Part shown: piece after piece, positions 11,854-22,817 of the stretch
Numbering within the stretch: position 1 is the stretch's first letter
How the letters are laid out: the number at the start of each line of letters is the position of its first letter
NCBI GenBank assembly: GCA_019915015.1
Contig: JAHBBC010000012.1
Location: forward strand, 186,001-250,000
Length of the DNA: 64,000 nucleotides
Origin: Auriscalpium vulgare
Taxonomy: Eukaryota > Basidiomycota > Agaricomycetes > Russulales > Auriscalpiaceae
Direction: 5' to 3'
Made by a program: the position numbers and the translations under genes
Notes under the pieces: generated by a model
Told to the model about the DNA's origin: nothing
Seen by the model: only the letters and a program-made list of their open reading frames with translations
Databases searched by the model: none

Positions 11854-13464
11854 ATCCAGATAATGGTTTATTTATTTACCTTACTTATTACATTAAGATA
11901 TCCGGATCTGCTTCTAGGAAGCGACAGACGAACGGGGGTGGTTGCGACATGGAGATGGAATGCAGCCTCGTGAAGACGACGGCGTGATTTATGCACAGCT
12001 GCTCGGACAGCATCCAGGTACACTGGCTGATGGAAAGGCATATCCTCCTTACTCTGAACACGGGCAGAGCAAACTGAGCGGTGTTCATCGACCTATGAAA
12101 TATGAGAAAACCTCCATGACATTGAAGTCAAACACATACCTTTGATAGCTGATCTGATTGACCGATCAGATTCGACTTGTTATCAGCCGCATATGCCCCT
12201 ATGAGATGGTGCTTGCGGGAGACGGGACGCGTGCGGCGTCAGTCATCACTGCATCTGGGAACGCGCTGCTGGTGCAATCAGGTTCTATGACAGAAAGTAG
12301 GAGTGTGCGCGGGATTCAAACGACGATGACGGTGACAGCACACGCGTGCGGCGACGAGAGCATGTGTGGAAAAAGGACGACGCGGGCGTGGCACGGTGAC
12401 AGTGCGCTAGTAAGCGCTGGGGTCCTATCCGTGTGATCTCGACGGTCGAGATCACAAGGATTGTACCCCAGCGCCTAACCGTCAACTGGACAGTCGTGCA
12501 ACTGGCGCCGAATTGAACCTTGTGTTGTGGGATACCTTGTGATAGAAAGTCTCCTCCCCATGCAGCGAGAACAAGCACGTTGCTCTGCTCGCCCACTTTT
12601 CATCCAGCTCAGGCGAAAGAATATATTGAAACCCGCAGCACGTCCCTATCCCGCCCCATGCGCCGTACCCTTGCCCGACAATTCGTGACAGTGGGAAGCT
12701 GGTTCGGAGCAAGGCTACACGGCCCCGGCCCCCCGGGGCGCGTTTCGAGTTCAACAAGACGGACCTTATCTTCGACCTTATCTCCTGCAGTACTTAATCT
12801 ATCAAACCCTATATTCAGAACGACTATCTTCTGATACCATACTAAGGTCAAGCTATGGAGACTAATCAAACCCACAATGTTGAAATGAGAGGTGTCGCGT
12901 CTGCCTGACCTCGTGGGCGACCGGGCTGTTCTCTGAGGCCATCGTTGCGGCCTGGCGGGGGACGTCGCTAGGGTAGGCGTGTATGGCGTGGGCTGAGTGC
13001 GGCGCGACGGCGAGAATCAGCGTCCAGGCGGTCGCTGGGTCGACGATCGCACCTGACGAACGTCGGCTACGCTGCTATATTAGATGGTCGCGTCGGAGAC
13101 CATGGCGCGCTCGCGGTCAACGCTTATTACAAGTTGCTGCCTGTGGGATTGTCAAACACAGCATTATACTGGCCAATGCCGATTGAATGCGCTGGGAAAG
13201 CTAATCCTGCAGCGCACACCGCAGTGCATGAGTCCTGGGGCTGGCACGCGAGCTGCAACTGCACACTGGCAGTGACCTTCGAGTACAGGCCTGGTTACAA
13301 TTATGCACGACATCTGCGCGCGCTACAGACTTGGGAGTACAAGATTACAGGAAAACATATGCGGGAAACAATAACAAAACGCACGTAGAGGCGACGTTAC
13401 GTTGGATTCGGGCTGCGACTCGGAGGGATACGCGAGGTCCGAGACGTCCGTCTGGGATTCAGCT
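11854..13464. other. Intergenic with one long hairpin
   Basis: No convincing gene. The only structure noticed is the inverted repeat at 12411-12478, described separately. Confidence 0.5.
12411..12478. repeat. Long imperfect hairpin (inverted repeat)
   Basis: Arms of 32 and 33 nt (12411-12442 and 12446-12478) are separated by the loop CGG. The inner 10 bp are perfectly paired (GTGATCTCGA with TCGAGATCAC) and the outer part has only a few mismatches and one bulge. It lies outside any gene I could model. It could be a small-RNA precursor, a terminator-like structure or a palindromic transposon remnant. Confidence 0.75.
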
Positions 13465-15541
13465 TCAGCCAAAGTGCATCTCCAGCATCGCATCGTCGTG
13501 AGCTTGCGAGATGAGCGCGTCCGTCTCGACCCCAGGGCAGAACGCGCCCGACCGCAGATGCGCCGGGTACCGCACCTGCTCGTTCTCGCCCGCCCAATCG
13601 AAGTCAATGAGCTGGATTTTGCCCTGTGCCTCCGTGACCATGACGTTCGGCCTGCGCAAGTCGCCGTGGACGTGCCCCCGCGCATGCATGCAGTCCACCG
13701 CGGCGCGCAGCTGCGCACGCTGCTCGGGCGCCAGCGTCCCGCCGTCCCGCGCGAGCTGCTCGACCGTCGGCCCCAGGACCGCGTCCATCACCACCATGAG
13801 CGTGCGCAGATACTTCTTCGCGACCGGGTCCTCGGGATACACCGCGCCGCAGTACAGCAGCGCCGGCGCATACCCGTCGTTCGCGAGCGCGCGGTGCACC
13901 ATCGCGCCGTACCGCTCGACGAACTTGACGACGACGATGCGCTCCGGGTCGTCGGCGAGCGACGCGAGGAATATCCTGCATTGAGCGCTGTTCTGGATAG
14001 CGAATTGGTACTGGAAGCGAACCATTGACTGCTCGACCGTGCCGTCCACTGTCGGCACGCCGTGCTGGCCCAGCGGTGTATCGCTGGGGGCGGGGTACGT
14101 CGTGGGCTGCGGATACCACCGAGGGTGCAAGTCCGGTTGATCGCAGAGGTCCAGCCCCCGAACACTCTTGCGCTCGGAGTACCAGGACACCATGTCTTTC
14201 AGGCATTCGCGAACTGCATACAGGACGCGCGCGGCGCGGTCGCAGGCGCCGTCCTCGAGGCATGTGTTCCGTCCGACGTAGCACTCCGCGAGGCGCTGGC
14301 CAACCCATTTATCGGTGAAGATCCCGCCGTGGATGGCGAGCCGGGGGCCGTCGAAGGACAGCAGGAACGTGGGGCAGCACGTTTTTTCACGATAGGCTCG
14401 GACCTGAGGAAAATGGTCAGCGCGCGATGAGACACGACTGGCGTGCGTACGTCGTCGTGACACCACAGATGCTTCGCCATGAAGCCAATCTGTACCGTGC
14501 CGTCGCAACCACCAGCGCCTCTGTCGTTCTTGCATTCTCCGACTGCCACGTACACCTTCATCGTCGGATGCGCCACGGTGAAAACGGCCGCGGACTCATC
14601 ATCCACACCGCCCAAGCCGGAGTCCGCACCGCCAAGCGGCATGCCCAAGACCTCGCTTATGCACGGCCGGAGGAAGTCGTCACGCACCTCCTCACTTCCG
14701 TAGATGCCAGACGCCGCGATGATGAGCCGCGCGACCTGCGCCTTGAATCCTCCCGGCGTATGCGCGTAATCGAAAGTCGGGTCCTCGAGGCGTGCCAGGA
14801 AGCGGGCAAAGACATCGCAGTGCAGCTCGATCGGGGGCGCGGTCGTGTTGAGGATGACGTCGGAGTCGCTCCTGGATGCGGCACATGGGTACCGCCCGTC
14901 GTATATCGTGGCAGCGGGTGTGCTCTGAGCGCGGGCGTACGCGGTGAGGCTCGGTGGGGGTGAAGCGGCGCCTGTCTCTACGGACATTGAAAATCCTGGG
15001 GGCAGGGCAGGATAAGTGCCATCACGATGAGAAGAGGGAAAACGCACTTTGTGTTAACGACGAGCCGCCCGTGCTATGACCGGCATATTCTAATCGCGAC
15101 TCAGTCATGTTAGCTTGGCTAGTTGAAAGGCAGGACGCACCGGGACCGGGGGTGACCTGGACAACCACCTGCACGAAGTACATCTCGGGTTCCTGTCCTG
15201 CAAATACTTTGCTGAGATCCTTGAAGGGATGTAGCTCGGATGCGCGTCCGGAGGTGAGCAGGTCGTCGACACGCTCCTCCAGCGACTCGAAGGGCTCTGT
15301 GGGCACGGGCAGATCGAAAGGCTGCCAGGCGGGTGTCAAACAACTGAGACGTGGTTCACAGACTAAATAAGTACGTACCACGAGAAACACACTGAAATCA
15401 GTGAGCCCAGCGTGGATCCTCTGGATCTCTGAAGTGCACCTTTGGCTGATGATGTCTGTCAGTTTGTCAACGGAGGTGTTGTTGTCCGGTAGTTCGACCC
15501 GCAATGGCAGTCGAAAAGTGCCGATATGGCAGAATGCCGTG
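13465..15541 (-). CDS. Crinkler-like N-domain fused to fungal protein-kinase-like domain, start split off by a transposon
   Basis: Exons on the minus strand: up to 15541 to 15379, 15321-15141, 14995-14451 and 14403-13465. The first two exons have the pattern of the Crinkler (CRN) N-terminal ubiquitin-like domain: NNTSVDKLTDIISQR, then LHPFKDLSKVFAGQEPEMYF and VQVVVQ. The last exon is a kinase-like domain of the family common in Agaricomycetes: VVVKFVERYG, HARGHVHGDLRRPNVMV (catalytic loop HGD with Asn) and IDFDWAGENEQVRYP (DFD in place of DFG). In-frame reading stops just upstream of 15541, where a hAT-like element begins. Beyond the element, in the right frame, an ATG lies at 17157-17155. 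So the annotated body has lost its start; ATG 14987 could still give a kinase-only product. In oomycetes and other eukaryotes CRN proteins act as effectors or in conflict; the role here is unknown. Confidence 0.75.
15534..15541. repeat. Left 8 bp target-site duplication
   Basis: ATGCCGTG, repeated exactly at 17142-17149 on the other side of the 1600 bp element. An 8 bp duplication is characteristic of hAT transposons. Confidence 0.8.
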
Positions 15542-17141
15542 TACTACTTCAGTTGCGTCCCGGACCGGGCGGGGCTCGTATGTGCAGCCCGCCCGGTCAT
15601 GGCGCGGATCCCGCCCGTACCGCGCGGACTCAGCGCGCCCAGCGATGCTGGAGCAGCTGGAGCCCGTGCGCAGCGAGGGAGACCGCCAGGACCGGGCGGA
15701 TGCCGCCCGGTCTGTGCGCCGCTCGTGAGCCCCGTAACCATCGCCGCCCGCCGCCATCGGTGCGCCTGGTCTGTGCGGGCCCGCCTCGTCCACGCGCGTG
15801 CCCCTTGCCGCCCTCACCGTGCGCCCCTCGCCGCCTGCACTGAGCGCCCCTTGTCGCCTGCACCGCGCGCCCCTGCTCGTCGCCCGCACCGTGCACCCCT
15901 CGTCGCCCGCACCGCGCGCCCCTGCTCGTCGCCTTCCCTGCGCGCCTTCGTCGCCTCTGTTCGCTTGTCGCGGTCCTCATCGCGCGCCCTTCGTTGCCCG
16001 CACGCCTATGCGTGGCCCTCGCTGCGCGCAATTGTCGACCTCATGAGTCATTGCGCACATCCTCGCCCTCGCCGCACGCCGCGGCCGTCGCCTGGACCTC
16101 GCAGCGCGCCGCCCCTCGTTGCCGCCTCGTTGTACGCACCTGGCGGTCGGTTTCGAGATGATGGTGAGAGTGCGGGGGTGTTGGGACGGTGTGGTGGTTG
16201 GGGGCAGGTGGTAGTGGGGAGAAAGTGGCCTTGCGCCGCGTTGAACCTGCCACGCGGCCCCTCGGTCACGTGGTTTTGTTGACAGCACATCGTGGGAATT
16301 GGTCTTCACTTGCCAATGCAGGCGCTCCTGCCTTGTTTCCGCGCCCGCACGCCCGCACGCCCGGCCACCCAGCCCCCCACTTTCTGTTGAGACGTGCCTG
16401 TGCAGCCTTGTATGGCGCCACACCAGGTGCCTCCTGGCTGCGCAGGGAGGACGGCGTGCAGGGGCGCGCGACAAGAACGACACGCAGCCAGGCCAACACA
16501 CAGCAAGGACGACACGCAGCGAGGGCAGTGCACATGGACGTGCAGCCAGGACGCTGCGCATGCAGCAGGCGACGCGACGCAGGCGAGGAGCAGGGGCGCA
16601 CGACGACGGCGACGAGGGGCGTGCGGCAAGGGCGACAACGTTCGCAGCGCGAGGCGCGCAGCGAGGGCGACTCGGACGAGCAGGGGCGCGCGGTGCGGGC
16701 GACGAGCGGGGGCGCGCGGTGCGGGCGACGAGCGGGGGCGGGCGGTGCAGGCGACGAGCGGGGGCGGGCGGTGCGGGCGACGAGGGGTGCGCAGTGCGGG
16801 CGACGAGCAGGGGCGCGCAGCGAGGGCGACAAGGGGCGCGCAGTGCAGGCGGCGAGGGGCGCGCGGTGAGGGCGGCAAGGGGCACGCGCGTGGACGAGGC
16901 GGGCCCGCACAGACCAGGCGCACCGACGGCGGCGGGCGGCGATGGTTGCGGGGCTCCCGAGCGGCGCACAGACCGGGCGGCATCCGCCCGGTCCTGGCGG
17001 TCTCCCTCGCTGCGCACGGGCTCCAGCTGCTCCAGCATCACTGGGCGCGCTGAGTCCGCGCGGTACGGGCGGGATCCCGCCAGGACCGGTCGGGCTGCAC
17101 ATACCAGCCCCGACTGGTCTGGCACGCTACTGAAGTCCCTC
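15542..17141. mobile_element. hAT-like non-autonomous element, 1600 bp
   Basis: Bounded by 8 bp direct repeats ATGCCGTG (15534-15541 and 17142-17149). The two ends are inverted copies of each other for about 300 bp: the left begins TACTACTTCAGT and the right, read inward, GAGGGACTTCAGT; both continue through GTATGTGCAGCCCG to a shared GGATCCCG and beyond. Internal to these are inverted blocks of a GC-rich degenerate tandem repeat with a unit of roughly 20 bp (15830-15960 and 16680-16860). The centre (about 16040-16600) is unique and has no transposase. Long open frames here come from base composition. The insertion separates the start codon of the CRN-kinase gene from the rest. Confidence 0.75.
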
Positions 17142-17149
17142 ATGCCGTG
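17142..17149. repeat. Right 8 bp target-site duplication
   Basis: ATGCCGTG, the second copy of the target duplicated on insertion of the hAT-like element. The minus-strand ATG of the split CRN-kinase gene lies 6 bp further on, at 17157-17155. Confidence 0.8.
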
Positions 17150-17157
17150 ACGAACAT

Positions 17158-17644
17158 CGTGGAGGAAGGGATGGTCGACCGTCGTGGATTGGATGATCGT
17201 GGTCGAGTGCCGCTGTCTCTCGCCCTCACTCCCACCTGGGCCGGGGCTGAGGCTGAGTTAAGCGAGCGACGGCCGAGACACTCGGCCGCGCCGGCCGGAC
17301 GGCGGCGGCTGTGCTGCACTGGCCCCTGTGCTTCGAGACTGCTCGTGAGTCGTCCCACAGCCCGCACGTCCAACTCAGTCCTCCACCTGCAGTTTTTCCG
17401 ACTTTCCTCTCGTCAGCCTGCTCCAGTATCCTGTCAGATCTTTTTTTTTCTGCGCCCACTCACTGCGATGGCCACTCCACCGTCAGACCCGAAGCCAAGC
17501 ATTGGACCATCATTAATGACCTACAACTTTGTATTCAGCGACGGACACTTTGCAAGACCCGTACTTGACGGACAGTACGGGCTGCACATCTTATTTACAT
17601 TGCATTGCGCCGACTCTTAGATCGTCAGTGGCAGATATAATCCA
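17158..17644. other. Intergenic, likely divergent promoter region
   Basis: Lies between the displaced start codon of the CRN-kinase gene (minus) and the coiled-coil gene (plus). It contains pyrimidine-rich stretches and an 18 bp direct tandem repeat at its right edge (AGATATAATCCAATGCGC, from 17633). No gene recognised. Confidence 0.5.
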
Positions 17645-20600
17645 ATGCGCAGATATAATCCAATGCGCAGCGATGGTCGTGGTGCACCGGCACGCAGCTT
17701 CGTACAAGTCTTGAACGAAGTTCCCAATGACACAGCATCTCCTTCAACCGAACAGAGGTGAGTTCGTGTTTAATCGTTGTTTCACGGCCGCTTAAAGCGC
17801 TGCAGGTTCCACAGTGTGAGTGGTCGTGACATGCTACGATCACAGGCCCTGCCGCATATCACCCAGCACAACATGCTTAACATGAATCAACAGTTCCTCA
17901 CCCCACAGCAACAGTCTCCACCTCAGCCCCAGTCGTCGGCGATGGGCACGCTTCCCAACGCCCATTCGAACATGGGGGCCTTCTTCCATCCTAGATCACC
18001 ATCTCCCAATAACGGGGCGCAGTACCAGATTATGGCGCAACAAGAACAGCGTCGACAGCAGATAATGGTGCAGGCTCAAAATGCTCAGGCCGCCAGGCCT
18101 CAGACTGGAGACCCTCCTGCTCTGAATGGACTGACTTCGGGACAGATGCAAGGCGTAGGATATCCAAACATTCCCCAGCAGGGTGGGCTGAGACGCGTCA
18201 CGTCGCATCCTCCCACCCACGGCAGCCCCATGGGCGTTCTTCAGCCAGGCCCTCCGGGTATGCCAGGAGGGGTAGGAGCTCCTGGACTAGGCAGTGAACA
18301 GGCTAACGGCAGCCGGGAGCATCAGGAGGAGGCGTATAATCCCGAGCCGTGGGCGCACATGAGTGAACTATCGCAGCGCGTTGAGGAGGTGGAAAGCCGA
18401 TTATCCGACCTACCTTCCGAGCAGGAAGGCGTTTCACCATCGGAGTCACCTGCGGTCGAAGTAGGTTTATCTTCATGTCGATCTACGCCGCAAATATTCA
18501 CCCAGGCTGAACAGCGCGCACCGTCATCGACAAGCGGGGTTAGCTCCTCGTCCTCAACCGAAGAGAGGTGAGTTCATGTTCCATCGTTGTTTCACGGCCG
18601 CTTAAAGCGCTGCAGGTTCCAAAGTGTGAGTGGTCGTGACATGCCACGATCACAGGCCCTGCCGCATATCACCCAGCAAAACATGCTCAACATGAATCAA
18701 CAGTTCCTCCCCTCACAGCAACAGCTTCCACCTCAGCCCCAGTCGTCGGCGATGGGCACGCTTCCCAACGCCCATTCGAACATGGGGGCCTTCTTCCATC
18801 CTAGATCACCATCTCCCAATAACGGGGCGCAGTACCAGATAATGGCGCAACAAGAACAGCGTCGACAGCAGATAATGGCGCAGGCTCAAAATGCTCAGGC
18901 CGCCAGGCCTCAGACTGGAGACCCTCCTGCTCTGAATGGACTGACTTCGGGACAGATGCAAGGCGTAGGATATCCAAACATTCCCCAGCAGGGTGGGCTG
19001 AGACGCGTCACGTCGCATCCTCCCGCCCACGGCAGCCCCATGGGCGTTCTTCAGCCAGACCCTCCGGGTATGCCAGGAGGGGTAGGAGCTCCTGGACTAG
19101 GCAGTGAACAGGCTAACGGCAGCCGGGAGCATCAGGAGGAGGCGTATAAGCCCGAGCCGTCGGCGCACACGAGTGAACTATCGCAGCACGTCGAGGAGCT
19201 GGAAACCCGTTTACCCGACCTACCTTCCGAGCATGAGGGTGTTTCACCATCGGAGTCACCTGCGGTCGAAGTAAGTTTATCTTCATGTCGATCTACGCCG
19301 CAAATATTCACCCAGGCTGAACAGCGCGCGCCGTCATCGACAAGCGGGGTTAGCTCCTCGCGCTTGAGCGGCACTCCGAAACACAACGCATCCAAATCTT
19401 CTCAGGCTCACTCCTGGCAGAGTGTCCATCCGACGCTCTCCTCATGGAAGAAGCTCATGACACGGCTCGCCACAGCCATCGACCACGTCGAAGACCTCGT
19501 GCGCACCTCGGCCGACCGCGAGCCCTCCTTGTGCGCACAAGTCGTCGAGCTCCGTAACATCTTCGCACAGCACCAGCTCCGCTACACCGAATTCGTCAAG
19601 CTATCGAAGGAATACACAGACCAATTCCTCCATGACCTCTCGAATGAGATCCGCTCCCAGAGCGCTTGGCTCGAGCTGCTGGAACGCCGCCTGGGGCTTG
19701 CGAAGACGCTGCGGAGCGCGGCCGTGGACCTCGGGGCTTCGTTCGAGAAGGGCGTGTGCGGGGAGCTGAAAGGCGTTCGCGCAGCTGGTGCGTTGGTCGC
19801 GGCGTGCTGTGTGTGGTTGCACAATCACTGACGGGTGTTCAATGCAGTGCGTCGGTGTCCGCTGGATGAAGAAGCCGCACTATTTGATGAGCTGGATGAG
19901 CTGATCGGCGTGATCAAAGCGTGTTATGTTGAGCTGGATAAGTTCTGGACGGACGAGGTCCGGCACATTATGCACGCTTTGAAGGAGCGCCACGTTGATA
20001 AAGGCGAGGGCCAGTGTTGGCGCAGCGTTGGGAACATGTTGGATGCTGCCGTCAACGATCATGTAAGTTCGTTCAGATTCAGTTCAAATTTGCCCTTTCT
20101 TACCCGCTGGTAAAGGAAACCCCTTCAGATGCCCTGCAGTCACTCCCGCTCCCGCTCCCGCACTTCAACTCCATTCGATCTCCGCACAAGGTGCAAAATT
20201 CATAGAGTCATAGGCATTCGCTCCGACACTAATCCAGAAAGTCAGCTCGACGCCGCCGAGATTGCGTCTACATTGATCCCCGCAATCTCTTCCATTCAAT
20301 CCTCCCTTGCGTCCGCCCGGAACTTCCGCAGAGACTTTTCGGTCCTCAAAGCGAAGCACCTCCGGAGTCTCGAGCGGGCGTGTCTTAACGTCGAACAGAA
20401 CAAGCAGCGCTGCCTGCGGTTCTTTGGAGACTGCGTCACGTACGCGGGGAAGGCCGCCGAGTCAGCAGGCGCTGCTTTCTCCAGACCGGACCCCGAGCGC
20501 GTGGCCGCTATGCTCGGCCTGCGAGAAAGGGCGGCGACGCTGATGAACGAGGGCCCGATTGCGTCGGGTTGCGCAGCAGGCGTGCTCATTCGGGTGCCGG

Positions 20601-20889
20601 ATTCAGGTGCGTCTTCCGAGTCGTCTTTCAATCGGATATTTTTAAGCGGGCTTCTGTAGCGGGGAAGAAGGTCAACAAGTCGTTCAGCAAGCTCGGGGAG
20701 ATGCTGCGCGACGGGGAAAGAATTTGGCCCTCAATTGTGGATGCAGATACCCACATCGTCGCTGCGCTGTTCAGAGCTGAAGAGGAGATCTCCATCGAGG
20801 GCTGGAGCATCAAGCAACTTAAGAAGACCCTCTGCAAGATTCACAAGGAGAAAGGGGTCCTCCGCCGTCTGTCGACTACGAGGCATTGA
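17645..20889 (+). CDS. Large coiled-coil protein with tandemly duplicated exon
   Basis: Exons as read: 17645-17757, 17806-18567, 18616-19787, 19848-20062, 20129-20606 and 20660-20889, giving 989 residues. A second in-frame ATG is at 17663; the two ATGs sit in an 18 bp tandem repeat. Exon 2 and the first 760 bp of exon 3 are near-identical Gln/Pro/Gly-rich copies (both contain NAHSNMGAFFHPRSPSPNN), joined by copies of the same 48 nt intron. The C-terminal half is helical (for example AIDHVEDLVRTSADREPS, FDELDELIGVIKACYVELD, FSVLKAKHLRSLERACLN). I do not recognise the family. The Gln-rich repeated part is reminiscent of the low-complexity regions of chromatin-remodelling subunits, which is weak evidence. 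The start of exon 5 is the least certain splice site. Confidence 0.65.
17744..19363 (+). repeat. Tandem 810 bp exon-plus-intron duplication
   Basis: Unit 1 covers about 17744-18553 and unit 2 about 18554-19363, with a constant offset of exactly 810 bp (270 codons). Each contains the same 48 nt intron (GTGAGTTC to GCTGCAG) and a 762 nt exon segment. The copies differ at only a few per cent of positions, so the duplication is fairly recent, and the flanking splice phases match so the frame is kept. Confidence 0.9.
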
Positions 20890-21914
20890 TCTTCTGCTCG
20901 TACATCGGTGCTCTGCTGCGCGCGCTCTGCTTATTTCTGACTGTACTCCATGGACTGCTTCCTAACGACTTTGAACGCTCTTTCCGCTGATACATAGATT
21001 GCTTTGTACTTTGTACCTAACTACCATGCATGTCCTCTACGCGTTTAAATATCTCTTTCCACAGTCCTCGGGGAGACAATCATTTAATTTGTTCCCCATA
21101 TGACCTCGAGCCATGCGGCCCACGCCGATTGGCATATTCCCGTACAGCCCGTGGCATGTACAATAAGTACATCTCCGAGAGCCCCTCCAGCAAGGCTCGA
21201 GAGTTACAACCTACACAGAAGATATTCAAGATGACGAGCGCCTTCGAGTTTCACTGCAGCGCGTGATGAACAAATGGAAAGGTCAGCGTTGAGTTTGGCG
21301 GCGGCTCAAGTCGCGGCCGCCTGAGGGTTCAAGTTGCGGACGCTCAGCTGGAGCCTGGCAGATCTTCGCGCGCGGCCCGCATATATAGGATGTCCACCCG
21401 CGATCGCCCTCGCGCCCGCGACGCGACGCGACGACACGCCGTCCTCGATCCCAGTGAAGACGCCAAGGCACCAGCGCACGCTCGCGGATCCCGAGTGGCC
21501 GCACGGAACGAGACTCCCGGGCTGCGTCGCCCGTCGTCCGCGCTCCTGCTCCCACCCGCCACGCAGGTTCCTGCTGCGCCTTCGTATCTGGTCTGCCCAC
21601 TTCGGCTGGGGAGAGAGGGGGTTTTTTGGCTTGAGGAGCGCGGCACACAGCGCACCGTGTGCGTGCTATCCTGCCAGTGTCGCTGTCGCTTGCTCACAGC
21701 TTGAATAGGTACTGCACCGCAGCTACTCGAGTCAGAGCTCGCAGGCCACACGTCGCGCGCGCCCATCCCGTCTTCCTCCCCGCGCCCTCTGCTCCCTCCG
21801 TACAAGCGATCAATCGCAGCATTGGCGCAGATGGACTCGGACGTCTGTGCTCTTACTGGTCCTCACGCGCACCCTCTTCACATTATGTTACTATGCTGGC
21901 GCAATGTAGATTAA
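20890..21914. other. Intergenic, no gene seen
   Basis: About 1 kb between the coiled-coil gene and the tRNA. GC-rich open frames on both strands look like chance; no repeat recognised. Confidence 0.5.
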
Positions 21915-22018
21915 GACACTATAGCCAAGTGGTTACGGCGACAGATTCGAATTCCGCTTACATAAGCATGTTCATCTGTTTCCCTATGGGAGCGCAGGTT
22001 CAAATCCTGCTGGTGTCG
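21915..22018 (+). tRNA. tRNA-Ser(CGA) with intron
   Basis: The acceptor stem pairs GACACTA (21915-21921) with TGGTGTC (22011-22017), and the discriminator is G at 22018. The anticodon stem ACAGA (21941-21945) pairs with TCTGT (21975-21979); the anticodon CGA is at 21948-21950; a 22 nt intron occupies 21952-21973. The variable arm has a TCCC/GGGA stem and the T-arm is GCAGG-TTCAAAT-CCTGC. CGA decodes UCG. The 5' half up to the anticodon is almost identical to that of tRNA-Ser(AGA) at 5817, as expected for isoacceptors. Confidence 0.92.
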
Positions 22019-22162
22019 TATCATGAGTTCATAAGGACTTTTATGTCAGCGCGCAAACCACCGGCAATGTTTTTAATTTAATTTGTGTTTCTGCCTATAC
22101 TTCTTCACCGACTCTTCCTTTCTCTCTCTCCGTAAAGTCCATGCGGCAATATTGCGGGGACA

Positions 22163-22389
22163 TCGTAATACATAGACACATAACCTACACAGAGCAATGA
22201 CGAGCAATGCGACAACATGACAGCAAACCCGAGCGCAGATACAATCCGTGACCTCCACTGCCGCCCGGGACCATCACTGGCATCAGTACCCTCCTTGTCG
22301 CACGCGCGGCGTGCCGCGCAGCAGCACGTTCGCCTCGTCCTGCTTCTGCGCGCGTGCGTCCGTCCCCGCGCGCCGATACAGCTCCACAC
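22163..22389 (-). pseudogene. Duplicated 3' fragment of MAU2
   Basis: This block copies the last exon and 3' flank of the neighbouring MAU2 gene (about 22685-22940). Both begin with CATCGTAATACA and end at the same exon start. On the minus strand it reads ELYRRAGTDARAQKQDEANV, matching ELYRRAGKDARAQKQESANV of the intact gene, then diverges in frame and ends early. It has no upstream exons, so it is a local duplication without function as a gene. Confidence 0.8.
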
Positions 22390-22817
22390 CAAAAAAAAAG
22401 CAAAGCAAGAACGGTTCGCCCTCTCCTTGATTGTGTTTACGAGCTGAGAATGTTTTGGCGTCGCGCACTGGCACTGGCAGCCTGCACGGAACACTCTCTG
22501 CGCTGGCCCATTGGCATCATGACGGCCACGGGTGCGCGCCACGCACCTGACTTCGCGCGCTCGAGTTCAAGTTTGGGATCGGTGCGCTGGTTTACCGTGT
22601 TCACCTCAGTTGCAAACGAGCAGCGGAGCGGGCGGAAATTTTCCCGGAGGGCGACGGTCAACAAGTCCATGCAAATCCGCTACATCGTAATACAAAGACA
22701 CATAATATACACAGAGCAATCATCGAGCAATGCGAAAACATGACAATAAACCCGAGCGCGAAAACCATCCGTGATCTCCACTGCCGAACATCAGTAACCT
22801 CCTCGCCGCAGCACGCG

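Noticed and set aside
12290..12330. T-arm-like GGGATTCAAAC suggesting a minus-strand tRNA
   Set aside because: No matching acceptor, D-arm or anticodon arm could be folded around it.
15977..17143. 388-codon frame and several other long frames within the hAT-like element
   Set aside because: They are Arg/Ala/Pro repeats translated from GC-rich tandem repeats on both strands; no transposase motifs.
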